A stretch of 64,000 nt of DNA from DASSUW01 sp963740605 (GTDB lineage Bacteria; Actinomycetota; Thermoleophilia; Solirubrobacterales; Solirubrobacteraceae). Shown one piece after another: positions 22,992 through 31,041 of the stretch (positions are counted from its first letter, which is position 1; each line of letters starts with the position of its first letter). The stretch is taken from the NCBI GenBank assembly GCA_963740605.1, contig CAVUFC010000022.1:868001-932000 (forward strand). Direction: 5' to 3'. The notes under the pieces were generated by a model. That model was not told where the DNA came from. It saw nothing but the letters and a program-made list of their open reading frames with translations, and ran no database searches. Made by a program: the position numbers and the translations under genes.

Positions 22992-24569
22992 CTAGTCACG
23001 GGTTTTCACGACAACAGTGGCCTGGACGGGATTGGGACGGCGTTCCGTCGGCAGCTCCGGCTCCTGCGCCGCGACCGAGAAGCGCGGATCGTTGCTCAGG
23101 TACTGGCTCCACTCGGCCGAGCGCAGCCGGACGAGCTCGGTCCACGGCGCCTGCCAGCGGCGCACGTCGAAGATGATCGGCTGGACCAGGGCGAGCCGCT
23201 GGCCGGGCTTCATCGCGTCGAGCACCGGCTTGAGGTCGCGCGGGGCGCTGGTCGCGCCGAGACGCTCGGTGCCGTCCCGCCAGTCGGTCACGCCGCTGTC
23301 CTTGACCGGCCCCGTGAGGGTCGCGAACTTCACGCCCTTCGGGAGGTAGTAGCGGAGCGCCGAGACCTGCTCGGGCTGCGTGGAGAGGACGACGTCGCCG
23401 GCGCGCAGGCTCGGGCCGATCGCCTCGGCGACGTCGCGCACGTTGCTCTTGTCGTCCGGGGCCGTCTGACCCGCTCCCAGCGCGGCCGCGACGATCAGGC
23501 CCGCGATACCGAGGCGGCCCGCGGACGCGAGCCCGGCGCCGGCCACCAGCAGCAACGGCGAGACGCCGACCGCGAGGTAGCGGTTCGCCCACGCCGGCGA
23601 CAGCTGCGACGAGATCCAGGCGAGCACCATCGTCAGCAGCCCGATCCCGAGCAGGCACGCGGCCGCGCGGCCGGCCGGCGACAGCGAGCCGCCCCGGATC
23701 GCCCACAGCTTCCCGAGACCCGCGCCGGCCACGAGGATCAATGCCACCTGGGCGTACGAGCCGAGCATCTGCCCGGGTGACGCGAGCAGCGCGAGCACGG
23801 TCGGCGCCTCCGACCACGGCGCTCCCGTGTGGGCCGCCTGGTAGAGCGTCGTCGGCACCCACGGCAGGTACAGCACGAGCGCGCCGCCGAACCCGAACAG
23901 GCCGGTGGTCAGCAGGTCACGCCGCCGCTCGCCGCGCGCGCGCAAGAGCAGGAACAGCCACACCACCCCGCACGCGGTCGCGAAGAACAAGGCCCAGTTG
24001 TGCGTGTAGAGCATCGCCGCCAGCGTCACCGCCAGCGCGATCGCCCACGGCCGCCGCGCGCGCGCCGAGTCCTCGCCGGCGAACGCGCGCCCGAACGCCG
24101 CGCACGCGATCATCGCCAGCAGGGCGACCAGCGCGTACATCCGGCCCTCCTGCGCGAAGCGCGTGAGGAACGGGTTCGTCGCCGACAGGACGGCCGCCAT
24201 CCAGCCCGCGCGCGCGCCGAACAGCATGTTCGCGGCCCAGAACGCGACCGGCACTGCGGCCAGCGCGCAGACGAGCGACATCGCGCGCACGGCCTCCTCT
24301 GACGTCCCGAACACGCTCATCCAGACGTGCAGCAGCAGGTAGTACAGCGGCGGCGAGCCGTCGAGCCGCAGTGCGTGCGGGATGTCGGAGAGCGGCCGGT
24401 CGGAGATCCCCACCGACAAGCCCTCGTCGATCCAGAAGCCGATGCTGAGCTCGTTCGTGCGCAGCGCCAGCGACAGCAGCGTGAGCGCCGCGAGACCGAG
24501 CGGGACCGCAAGGCGCGCCCGAGTGACCGATCGCAGATCCCACGCCGGGCGCGAGGCGTAGGTGGTCAT
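22992..24569 (-). CDS. glycosyltransferase family 39-like (GT-C) membrane protein
   Basis: A 525-residue polytopic membrane protein. The first loop after TM1 carries 'NELSIGFWIDEGLSVGIS', the acidic catalytic motif of GT-C enzymes, and 'PHALRLDGSPPLYYLLLHVWMSVFG' is the typical GT39/ArnT-like continuation. About ten more hydrophobic helices precede a C-terminal soluble domain (about 390-525). Such enzymes transfer sugars from polyprenyl-phosphate donors to envelope acceptors. It follows a second membrane protein by 9 bp. Confidence 0.85.
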   Translation of the reverse strand: MTTYASRPAWDLRSVTRARLAVPLGLAALTLLSLALRTNELSIGFWIDEGLSVGISDRPLSDIPHALRLDGSPPLYYLLLHVWMSVFGTSEEAVRAMSLVCALAAVPVAFWAANMLFGARAGWMAAVLSATNPFLTRFAQEGRMYALVALLAMIACAAFGRAFAGEDSARARRPWAIALAVTLAAMLYTHNWALFFATACGVVWLFLLLRARGERRRDLLTTGLFGFGGALVLYLPWVPTTLYQAAHTGAPWSEAPTVLALLASPGQMLGSYAQVALILVAGAGLGKLWAIRGGSLSPAGRAAACLLGIGLLTMVLAWISSQLSPAWANRYLAVGVSPLLLVAGAGLASAGRLGIAGLIVAAALGAGQTAPDDKSNVRDVAEAIGPSLRAGDVVLSTQPEQVSALRYYLPKGVKFATLTGPVKDSGVTDWRDGTERLGATSAPRDLKPVLDAMKPGQRLALVQPIIFDVRRWQAPWTELVRLRSAEWSQYLSNDPRFSVAAQEPELPTERRPNPVQATVVVKTRD

Positions 24570-24578
24570 GGGTTGAGA

Positions 24579-25994
24579 TTACCCCCGGCCACAGGAGCTC
24601 CCCACGATCCAGTGGCGCGTCTTGGTGATCTCCGGATAGCGCGGATCGACCGACAGGTGCGTGGCGCCCATCGACAGCGCCGTCCCCGGCCCGAAGGCGA
24701 AGATCTCGACCTGGTCGGTGTGCAGGTGCAGCCGCCACGCGACCGACGGCACCTGGAATGGCCCGCTGAACACCGTCCCGCACGACTTGATCTGATCCTC
24801 GCCGCCCGCCTTGGCGATCACGGCCTTGAGGTTCGGGCCGTAGAAGTCGGACTCCATCACGGTCAGCGCGCGGTCTTCCTTGAGCTTGTCAACGTCGGCA
24901 TTGACGAACGGGATCGCGGCCACCGCGAGCACCGCCGCGACGAGCGGGCCCCAGCGACGGGCGCCGCGCACCACCTCCACCCATCCCGCACCGGCGAGCA
25001 CGCAGACGAGTGCCGCGGGGAGCGCGACGTAGCGCAGGTTGCCGGCGAAGCCGCCTTCGGTCATCGCCGCCACCGCGATCATCAGGATCGTCGCCATCGC
25101 GGCGAGCGCGAGCTGGACGCGATCGCGCCGCCGGAGCGCGATCGCGACAGCGATCCCCGCGCCGAGGTAGACCGGTGCCGACAGGACCGCCGCCGAGCGC
25201 CGGAACACCTCCACGAACGGCGAGGTCGCGAACGCCGCCGAGTCCGGGTTGGGGTCGCGCGCGCGCTCGGCTGCGCGGAGCCAGTCGCCCGACCCGAGGT
25301 ACTCCGGCACGAACCACAGCACCAGGCACAGGACGCCGAGGCCGGCGACGAGCGCGATCTCCCGCCAGGGCGGCGCGCCGTGCCACGCCTGGTAGATCAG
25401 CCACAGCCCGTACAGGCCCCAGAACGGCCAAATCTCGGGCCGCAGCAGCGCGGCCGCGAAGCCGAGGATGAACGCCTGCGAGCGCCGGCCGTCGAGGTGG
25501 CGCTCGACCGCCCACAGCACCAGCGCGACGAGCAGGCCCTCGGAGTTGCCGCGCGCGAAGTTGCGGATGAACTCGTCCGCAAGCAGCAGCGAGATCGCGG
25601 CGATCGCGCCCGCCCACTGCCCGGCCAACCGCGCGCCGAGCCGGTACGCCATCGCGAACGCCAGCACGCCGCCCGCGCGCGCGACGACCAGCCACAGCGC
25701 CGGCGCCCAGTCATCGCCGAACAGCGCGAACGGGGTCGTGAACAGCACCGGCAGCGGCTTCCACGACGGTCCTTCGAGCGTGACGAGGTCGCCGTGCAGG
25801 ACCTCCCGGCCCCAGATGATCCACGACCACGGGTCATATGTCGGTGCCGACACCGTCAGCAGCGACACGGCGCCGACCGCCAGGCACCCGAGGATCAGGA
25901 GCGTCGTCGGCCCCGGCCACAGTTCACTTGGCGCCCGCACGCCCGCCGGTGCGCTCGCCGGACGCGGCCGCTCGGAGACGGCCTGCGCGTTCAC
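24579..25994 (-). CDS. polytopic membrane protein, GT-C-like
   Basis: A 471-residue protein with about ten hydrophobic helices. An early loop 'YDPWSWIIWGREVLHGDL' places an Asp after TM1, as in GT-C transferases, and 'RNFARGNSEGLLVAL' and 'LLRPEIWPFWGLYGLWLIY' resemble mannosyl/glycosyltransferase-like proteins. A soluble C-terminal part has Cys in 'IKSCGTVFSG' and 'VGSSCGRG'. I chose GTG 25994, which overlaps the upstream stop as GTGA. The in-frame sequence further 5' shadows the neighbour. Probably works with the adjacent GT39 protein. Confidence 0.7.
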   Translation of the reverse strand: MNAQAVSERPRPASAPAGVRAPSELWPGPTTLLILGCLAVGAVSLLTVSAPTYDPWSWIIWGREVLHGDLVTLEGPSWKPLPVLFTTPFALFGDDWAPALWLVVARAGGVLAFAMAYRLGARLAGQWAGAIAAISLLLADEFIRNFARGNSEGLLVALVLWAVERHLDGRRSQAFILGFAAALLRPEIWPFWGLYGLWLIYQAWHGAPPWREIALVAGLGVLCLVLWFVPEYLGSGDWLRAAERARDPNPDSAAFATSPFVEVFRRSAAVLSAPVYLGAGIAVAIALRRRDRVQLALAAMATILMIAVAAMTEGGFAGNLRYVALPAALVCVLAGAGWVEVVRGARRWGPLVAAVLAVAAIPFVNADVDKLKEDRALTVMESDFYGPNLKAVIAKAGGEDQIKSCGTVFSGPFQVPSVAWRLHLHTDQVEIFAFGPGTALSMGATHLSVDPRYPEITKTRHWIVGSSCGRG

Positions 25995-26866
25995 CGCAAC
26001 GAGAGCCCCGCGCGGATCGAGCCCGGAAGCTCGGCGGTGAGGTCGACGTGCGTGCCCGGGGTGCCCCAGTCGGCAAGGGCGCGATCGAGCGCGGCCAGCG
26101 GCACGTCGCACGCCTCCGCGAGGTCGCGCGCACGGCGCTCGAGCAGCAGCGTGTCGCCGGACACGAGGACTCGTTTCGCGGCCTCGGTGGTCGCATCCTG
26201 CCCGCCGCCGAACTGGAGCTGATCGGCTTCGAGCTCGTACCGGCCGGCCGCGCCGAGCGCGGTGAGAAGGTCAAAGCGCGCCGCGCGGCCGAAGCCGGGC
26301 AGTGCGAGCCGCTCGAACACGCGGGAGAAGCGCCGGGCGGGAGTCCAGGTGTCCTCGCCCCGGAAGGCGGCGGCCTGCGAGCCGGCGCGCTCCGCCCAGG
26401 CGCGGTATGCGGCGACCGTGCGGCTGCGCTCACCCGGCAGATCCGGGACCTCGGCGGCCTCCCACGACGGCCGCGCGGCGAGGATCGCGGTCTGGAGGTC
26501 CCCGGGGCCGGCGAGCGCGAGCAGGAACGCCAGCCACGTCGCCTCCTCGATATCGGGCTCGGCGGCCACCTCGGGGTACGGCCCGGGCGGCACGAGCCGC
26601 TCAGTCGCGGCGGCCAGCGCAGCGGCGAGCCGCTCGGCGTCGGCGGTGGCGCGGATGCCGGGCACGAGCGGGTTGCGATAGCCGTCGTCGGCGGCGCGGG
26701 CGAGCTTGCGGGTGACGACGCCGCGCGAGGACGCGCGCGTGCTCGTCCCCCGCGACGACGACGACGAGCGGGCGCGCGCCGGCGCCTTGGGCAGCTCAGC
26801 CTGCAGCTCGCGACTGCAGATCGGGCAGTTCGCGGTCAGGCGGTTGTGGCGACAGAACATCGGCAT
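25991..26866 (-). CDS. hypothetical protein with N-terminal CxH/CxxC zinc site
   Basis: A 291-residue soluble protein. It begins 'MPMFCRHNRLTANCPICSRE', a likely zinc site using Cys5, His7, Cys14 and Cys17. A low-complexity S/R stretch follows, then a largely helical domain with 'WTPARRFSRVFERLALPGFGRAARFDLLTALGAAG' and 'GDTLLLERRARDLAEACDVPLAALDRALADW'. The helical part is faintly reminiscent of HhH-type base-modification proteins (thymine pyrophosphorylase-like), but I cannot confirm that. It overlaps the P450 gene by 71 bp and the downstream membrane protein by 4 bp. Confidence 0.6.
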   Translation of the reverse strand: MPMFCRHNRLTANCPICSRELQAELPKAPARARSSSSSRGTSTRASSRGVVTRKLARAADDGYRNPLVPGIRATADAERLAAALAAATERLVPPGPYPEVAAEPDIEEATWLAFLLALAGPGDLQTAILAARPSWEAAEVPDLPGERSRTVAAYRAWAERAGSQAAAFRGEDTWTPARRFSRVFERLALPGFGRAARFDLLTALGAAGRYELEADQLQFGGGQDATTEAAKRVLVSGDTLLLERRARDLAEACDVPLAALDRALADWGTPGTHVDLTAELPGSIRAGLSLR

Positions 26867-28139
26867 GACGCGGCGAAGACGCTAGCGGCTCGGGCACCAC
26901 GTACCCACCCCGCGCGGGCGTGAGCGTGATCGAGCGGCGGCGCATCCGCTCCCCCTGTGCCCGATCGGGGGCGAGCGCGAACCGCTGCGCGACCGCGCGG
27001 AGCACCTCGCGCATCTCGAGCGTCGCGAACGCTGCGCCGAGGCAACGGCGCGTTCCGCCGCCGAACGGGATGAAAGCGTATGGCTCCGGCGCACCGTTGA
27101 GGAACCGCTCGGGCCGGAACGCGGTCGGCTCGTCCCACAGGTCGGGGCGACGGTGCGTGAGGTAGATGCACGGGGTCACGTGCACACCGGGCGGGAGCGT
27201 CCAGCCGCCGACGTCGTAGTCGACCAGCGTCTTGCGCGCGACGATCGACAGCACCGGCCGCACGCGCAGGACCTCCTTGACCACGGCGTCGAGGTACTCG
27301 TCGCCGCTCGCGCGCACGCGCGCGAGCACCTCGGGGTGCCGGGAGAGCCGCTCGAGCGACCAGGCGAGCGCGCCCGCCGTCGTCTCGTGGCCGGCGGCCA
27401 GCAGTGTGACGAGCTGGTCGCGCATCTCCTCGCGCGACGGCGGCGACCCATCCTCGTGCCGCACGGAGCGCAGCACGGCGAGGACCGACCCGTCGTCGAC
27501 GTGGGCGTCGATCCGCTCGTAGATCAGTACGTCGAGCCGCTCGACCGCGCGCATGAAGGCCTTCCACGGGCCGACCGGCTTCTGCACGAGCGACATCGCG
27601 ACGAGCCGCGGCATCGACGTCGTCATGTCGAGCGTGCGGCGCATCGCGTCGCGCAGCTCCGCGTCGCCCGCGCCGAACACGACCCGCAGGATCACCTCGA
27701 GCGTGAGCGCCTGCATCCGCTCCAGCGAGCGCACGGCTTGCGTCCAGCCGTCCAGCTCCTGGTGCGCGAGCGCGGCGATCGTGTCGCGCCAGCGAGCGAG
27801 CGCCTCGCCGTGGAACGGCGGCAGCATCAGCTTCCGCTGGCGGAGGTGCTCGGCGCCGTGCAGGAGCAGGATCGAATGCGGGCCGGCGAACGGCTCCAGC
27901 ACGCTCGAGCTCTCCCCGCCACGCAGCACGTCTTGCGGCGCCGCGAACACCCGCTTGATCTCGGCCGGGTCGGAGATGAACACCATCGGGGCGTCCGACC
28001 ACGCGATCTTCAGCGTGAACGGTTCGCCGTAGCGCGCCTGGCAGCGACGCAGGAGCGCGGTCGGCCGCGCGACCCATTCGAACATCTGAATCGCGGCCGG
28101 CTCGGGCGGCCCGGGCGGCAACGGCATGGAACGCATCAT
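26796..28139 (-). CDS. cytochrome P450
   Basis: A 447-residue P450 monooxygenase. The I-helix motif is 'LLAAGHETTAGAL', the K-helix ExxR is 'KEVLRVRP', the PERF-type region is 'FRPERFLNG', and the heme loop is 'FIPFGGGTRRCLGAAFA' with axial Cys366. The proline-rich 'PLPPGPPEP' N-terminus lacks a long membrane anchor. ATG 28139, 28136 or 28127 are all possible. It heads a five-gene minus-strand operon and extends 71 bp into the next gene, which is unusually long. Reductase partners are not nearby. Confidence 0.93.
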   Translation of the reverse strand: MMRSMPLPPGPPEPAAIQMFEWVARPTALLRRCQARYGEPFTLKIAWSDAPMVFISDPAEIKRVFAAPQDVLRGGESSSVLEPFAGPHSILLLHGAEHLRQRKLMLPPFHGEALARWRDTIAALAHQELDGWTQAVRSLERMQALTLEVILRVVFGAGDAELRDAMRRTLDMTTSMPRLVAMSLVQKPVGPWKAFMRAVERLDVLIYERIDAHVDDGSVLAVLRSVRHEDGSPPSREEMRDQLVTLLAAGHETTAGALAWSLERLSRHPEVLARVRASGDEYLDAVVKEVLRVRPVLSIVARKTLVDYDVGGWTLPPGVHVTPCIYLTHRRPDLWDEPTAFRPERFLNGAPEPYAFIPFGGGTRRCLGAAFATLEMREVLRAVAQRFALAPDRAQGERMRRRSITLTPARGGYVVPEPLASSPRHADVLSPQPPDRELPDLQSRAAG

Positions 28140-28163
28140 CCCGTACCGCTGTACTAGGCACTG

Positions 28164-28724
28164 GTGGTGGGCCGACCACTGACAGAGCAAGAGCTGGTCG
28201 AGCGCGCACGCAAGGGCGACGGCACCGCGTACGCGACGCTCGTCCGCGACCACGAGGAGACCGCCTTCCGCATCGCGTACGTGATCTGCGGCAACGCCGC
28301 GGACGCCGAGGAAGCGGCCCAGGAGGCCTTCGTGAAGGCGTACCGGGCCCTGGGCCGGTTCCGCACCGGCGAGCCGCTGCGCCCTTGGCTGCTCGCGATC
28401 GTCGCGAACGAGGCCCGCAACCGCCGTCGCTCGGCCGGGCGGCGCACAGCGCTCGTCCTGCGCGCCGCCGGCGAGGAGCGTCCCTCCGGAGGGGCGGCCC
28501 CCTCCCCGGAGGCGGCGCTCCTCGCGGGAGAGCGTCGCGCGGTGCTGTTGGCCGGGCTCGGCCGGTTGAACGAACGCGACCGCACCGTGATCGCCTGCCG
28601 CTACCTGCTCGAGCTGTCAGAGGCCGAGACCGCGGCGACGCTCGGCGTGCGCCCCGGGACCGTCAAGTCGCGCCTGTCGCGGGCTCTCGACCGGCTGCGG
28701 GAGGAGGTGGGCGAGGATGCTTGA
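28164..28724 (+). CDS. ECF RNA polymerase sigma factor
   Basis: A 186-residue sigma-70 family protein. Region 2 includes 'FRIAYVICGNAADAEEAAQEAFVKAYRALGRF' and 'RPWLLAIVANEARNRRR'. Region 4 is 'LNERDRTVIACRYLLELSEAETAATLGVRPGTVKSRLSRALDRL' (helix-turn-helix). It starts at GTG 28164 and is divergent from the P450 gene by only 24 bp. It overlaps the anti-sigma-like gene by 8 bp, the usual sigma/anti-sigma arrangement. Confidence 0.93.
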   Translation: MVGRPLTEQELVERARKGDGTAYATLVRDHEETAFRIAYVICGNAADAEEAAQEAFVKAYRALGRFRTGEPLRPWLLAIVANEARNRRRSAGRRTALVLRAAGEERPSGGAAPSPEAALLAGERRAVLLAGLGRLNERDRTVIACRYLLELSEAETAATLGVRPGTVKSRLSRALDRLREEVGEDA

Positions 28725-29412
28725 GCGCGAGCTCGCGTCGACGGCGATCGACTGGCCGGAGACGCCCGACATCGCGGCCGCGGTCACCGGCCGGCTCGAC
28801 GCCCCGCCGCGCCGCCGCTGGTTCGCCCCACGACCCGCCTGGCAGGTCGCCGTTGCCGCCGTCGCGCTCGTGATCGCCGTGCTGATGGCGGTGCCGCCGA
28901 CGCGCGCCGCCGTGCTCGACCTCCTCGGCCTGCGCAGCGTGCGGATCGAGCACCGCGAGCCCCGACCTTCGACGTTCGGCCACCGCCTCGCGACCGGCGA
29001 TCCCGTGACGCTCGAGCAGGCACGCCGGCGCTTCCCCGTGCGGCTGCCCGCGGCGCTCGGACCACCCACGGCGGTGTACCTGGCCGAGAACCCGACGCGC
29101 GTCGACATGGTCTACCGCGGCGGTCCGCTCGTCACCGAGCTGCGCGCCAGCGTCACGCCTGTCATCCAGAAGACGATCGGGTCGTCGTCGAAGTTCGAGC
29201 AGCTCACGGTCGGAGGCGACCGCGCGTACTTCGTCTCGGGCGGCAAGCACGGGTTCGCCTACATCCCGGCTGGAAGCGCCGAGCCGCAGTTCGAGGACCA
29301 GCGGCTGGCCGGGAACACACTGCTGGTCGAGCGCAGCGACGGGGTGCTGCTGCGGATCGAGGGCAAGCTCGACCGCGACGAGGCGGTCAGGCTCGCCGAG
29401 TCAGTCCACTAA
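28717..29412 (+). CDS. membrane anti-sigma-like protein
   Basis: A 231-residue single-pass protein. A short cytoplasmic N-terminus (1-45) contains 'IDWPETPDIAAAVTGRL'. One TM helix follows (about 47-64, 'AVAAVALVIAVLMAVPP'), then an extracytoplasmic beta-rich domain. It has no zinc HxxxCxxC motif. Position and overlap with the ECF gene argue that it holds the sigma factor inactive at the membrane. This is inference from context. Its 3' end overlaps a convergent gene by 12 bp. Confidence 0.75.
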   Translation: MLERELASTAIDWPETPDIAAAVTGRLDAPPRRRWFAPRPAWQVAVAAVALVIAVLMAVPPTRAAVLDLLGLRSVRIEHREPRPSTFGHRLATGDPVTLEQARRRFPVRLPAALGPPTAVYLAENPTRVDMVYRGGPLVTELRASVTPVIQKTIGSSSKFEQLTVGGDRAYFVSGGKHGFAYIPAGSAEPQFEDQRLAGNTLLVERSDGVLLRIEGKLDRDEAVRLAESVH

Positions 29413-29784
29413 AGGCTTGCGGCCGGCGAAGCCGGACTCGATCGCATGCCAATGCGTGACCGCCGGCTCGTCGAGCAGCCAGCACAGGTAGACCTCGCGG
29501 CCGTCGATCACCGCCGGGAAGTCGACGAGGCCGCGATCGAGGTCGCGCACCACGATGTCAAGGCGCTCGAGCGCCTCGAACCCGAGCGCCACATCGATCG
29601 ACGCCTTCGCCCGCTCGCTCCCCGGCCAGGCACCGCCGGTGGACTCGGCGAGGAGCGCGAACTCGCTGTCGAAGCCGTCCTGCGCGAGGACCTCGCGCGC
29701 GGCCCGCAGCCGGCGCACGGTGGCACCGACGATCGGTCGCAGCTGGTTCGCCTCGGCGGGTGTCCAGTGACGTGCATGCAGCAC
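29401..29784 (-). CDS. DUF2203 domain protein
   Basis: A 127-residue cytosolic protein matching the DUF2203 pattern: 'HWTPAEANQLRPIV' at the start, a helical middle, then 'IVVRDLDRGLVDFPAVIDGREVYLCWLLDEPAVTHWHAIESGFAGRKPL', whose 'YLCW..GE/DEP.I.HWH' phrase is diagnostic. The function is unknown. I chose GTG 29784. Upstream 'GGTAAAC' lies 8-9 nt before it, so the transcript may be nearly leaderless. It is divergent from a CGNR gene. Confidence 0.88.
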   Translation of the reverse strand: MLHARHWTPAEANQLRPIVGATVRRLRAAREVLAQDGFDSEFALLAESTGGAWPGSERAKASIDVALGFEALERLDIVVRDLDRGLVDFPAVIDGREVYLCWLLDEPAVTHWHAIESGFAGRKPLVD

Positions 29785-29808
29785 GTTGCAAGGTTTACCT
29801 CTTCGCGC

Positions 29809-29828
29809 CTGCGACGTCACTGTCGCAG
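29809..29828. promoter_or_regulatory. perfect inverted repeat between DUF2203 and CGNR genes
   Basis: CTGCGAC-GTCACT-GTCGCAG has 7-bp arms and a 6-bp centre. It sits in the 66-bp divergent gap, 22 bp before the CGNR ATG and 24 bp before the DUF2203 GTG. This is the size and symmetry of a dimeric regulator's operator. The CGNR protein itself is a candidate binder. Confidence 0.5.
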
Positions 29829-29850
29829 CGGGTACGTTTGCACTACGGCC

Positions 29851-30234
29851 ATGGATTTTGCGCCCGGGGATCTGGCGCTGGTGGAGCGGTTCGTCAACGA
29901 AAGCGAGCCGTCGCCGGCTCAACACACGCTGCGCGCGCTGTTGCTCGCCAACAACGGCGAAGCGCTCGACGGCAACCAGGCGCTCGAGGCGTCGGTCACG
30001 GTGATCCTGAACGGTGACGGCGCCGCGCGGCTGGTGGCCGACGACGTGGTCGGGGAGCTGCTCGCGATCGTGGCGCGTGCGCAGGCCGACGGCACCTGGC
30101 AGCGGATGAAGGCGTGCCCGGCGTGCGGGTGGGCGTTCTACGACCGCTCGCGCAACCGCTCGCGCACGTGGTGCACGATGGCGATCTGCGGCAACCGCGC
30201 GAAGGCCCGCAGCTACCGCGCCCGTCACCGGTAG
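29851..30234 (+). CDS. CGNR zinc-finger protein
   Basis: A 127-residue putative regulator. An ABATE-like N-terminal part ('LALVERFVNESEP') is shortened. The C-terminal zinc finger is complete: 'KACPACGWAFYDRSRNRSRTWCTMAICGNRAKARSYRAR' with Cys pairs and the CGNR motif. Members are treated as DNA-binding stress-type regulators. The ATG at 29851 fits the family start. It is convergent with the zinc-ribbon protein, overlapping by 10 bp. A longer paralogue lies at 52883-53449. Confidence 0.88.
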   Translation: MDFAPGDLALVERFVNESEPSPAQHTLRALLLANNGEALDGNQALEASVTVILNGDGAARLVADDVVGELLAIVARAQADGTWQRMKACPACGWAFYDRSRNRSRTWCTMAICGNRAKARSYRARHR

Positions 30235-30539
30235 CGGCCGCCCGCCTTCGCCCACTCGAGCAGGTGCGCGACGCCGCAGAAGCCGTCGTGCACGCTCACC
30301 TCGCCGCGTGAGCGCACAAGCAGCACGTGCCGGTCGTCGAGCTCCTGGTCGCACCACGAGCACGTGGTGAGGCGCGGGTCGTCGATCGGCTCGCCCGGCT
30401 CCCACATCGCGCCGCGGATCGCCCACGGGACGACGTGCTCGAGGCGGCAGAAGACCGCACGGCGCCGGGTGGGCGGCGACGGATACACGCGATAGGCGTC
30501 GCCGACCGTGTCACCGCACCACGTGCAGCGGTCGCTCAC
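30225..30539 (-). CDS. cysteine-rich zinc-ribbon protein, hypothetical
   Basis: A 104-residue soluble protein with two treble-clef-like Cys sets: 'CTWCGDTVGD' with 'AVFCRLEHVVPW', and 'TTCSWCDQELDD' with 'GFCGVAHLLEW'. The repeated C-x-W-C ... F-C layout suggests an internally duplicated zinc ribbon for nucleic-acid or protein binding. The start is GTG 30539, forming GTGA with the upstream stop, so the two proteins are probably made together. The function is unknown. Confidence 0.72.
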   Translation of the reverse strand: MSDRCTWCGDTVGDAYRVYPSPPTRRRAVFCRLEHVVPWAIRGAMWEPGEPIDDPRLTTCSWCDQELDDRHVLLVRSRGEVSVHDGFCGVAHLLEWAKAGGRYR

Positions 30540-31006
30540 ACGACGCCCTCGGGGAGCACGAAGCGCCGGTCGCCGGCGGCCAGCAGCAGCGGCTCCCCCT
30601 CGCGCGCGGCGATCGTGATCGGCATCGCCGGGTTGCGCGTGGCGAAATCGGCGGTCGCCACGCTGCGGCCTCCGAATGCCTGGGCGAGCCCGAGCACGGC
30701 ACGGCCGAGGTTGGCGATCGCGCCCAGCGGCGCCTCGAGCTCGCCGCTGTCGGGGTCGATCGCGATCGCAGTCGCCGGCGGCGGGCGCAGCTGCGGGAGC
30801 GGGCGCGGAGCGCCGACGACGGTGTCCGGGACCTGCTGGGTGTCCTCGCCCTCGGTCAGCTCGAGCGTGCCGTCGGCGGCGCAGTCGAGCATCGTCGCCA
30901 TGGTGCCGTCGCCGGGGTCGACGAGCAGGACGACGCGCTGCGCCCCCGAGCGCGCCGCGAACTCGCGCACGGTGGCGATCGCCTCGGCGTGGCGGTCCAG
31001 TGACAC
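30536..31006 (-). CDS. hypothetical protein
   Basis: A protein of about 156 residues of unknown function. It starts at GTG 31006 ('SLDRHAEAIATVREFAARSGAQRVVLLVDPGDGTMATMLDCAADG') or ten codons earlier at GTG 31036. The first half resembles a GAF-like or alpha/beta sensor strand order. A later segment 'GAIANLGRAVLGLAQAFGGRSVATADFATRN' is helix-rich. There is no signal peptide. It is translationally coupled to the zinc-ribbon gene and divergent from the ATP-grasp gene. Confidence 0.6.
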   Translation of the reverse strand: MSLDRHAEAIATVREFAARSGAQRVVLLVDPGDGTMATMLDCAADGTLELTEGEDTQQVPDTVVGAPRPLPQLRPPPATAIAIDPDSGELEAPLGAIANLGRAVLGLAQAFGGRSVATADFATRNPAMPITIAAREGEPLLLAAGDRRFVLPEGVV

Positions 31007-31041
31007 GGCTGAGATGGTGCCAGCTTGGGTAGGCACTCCAG

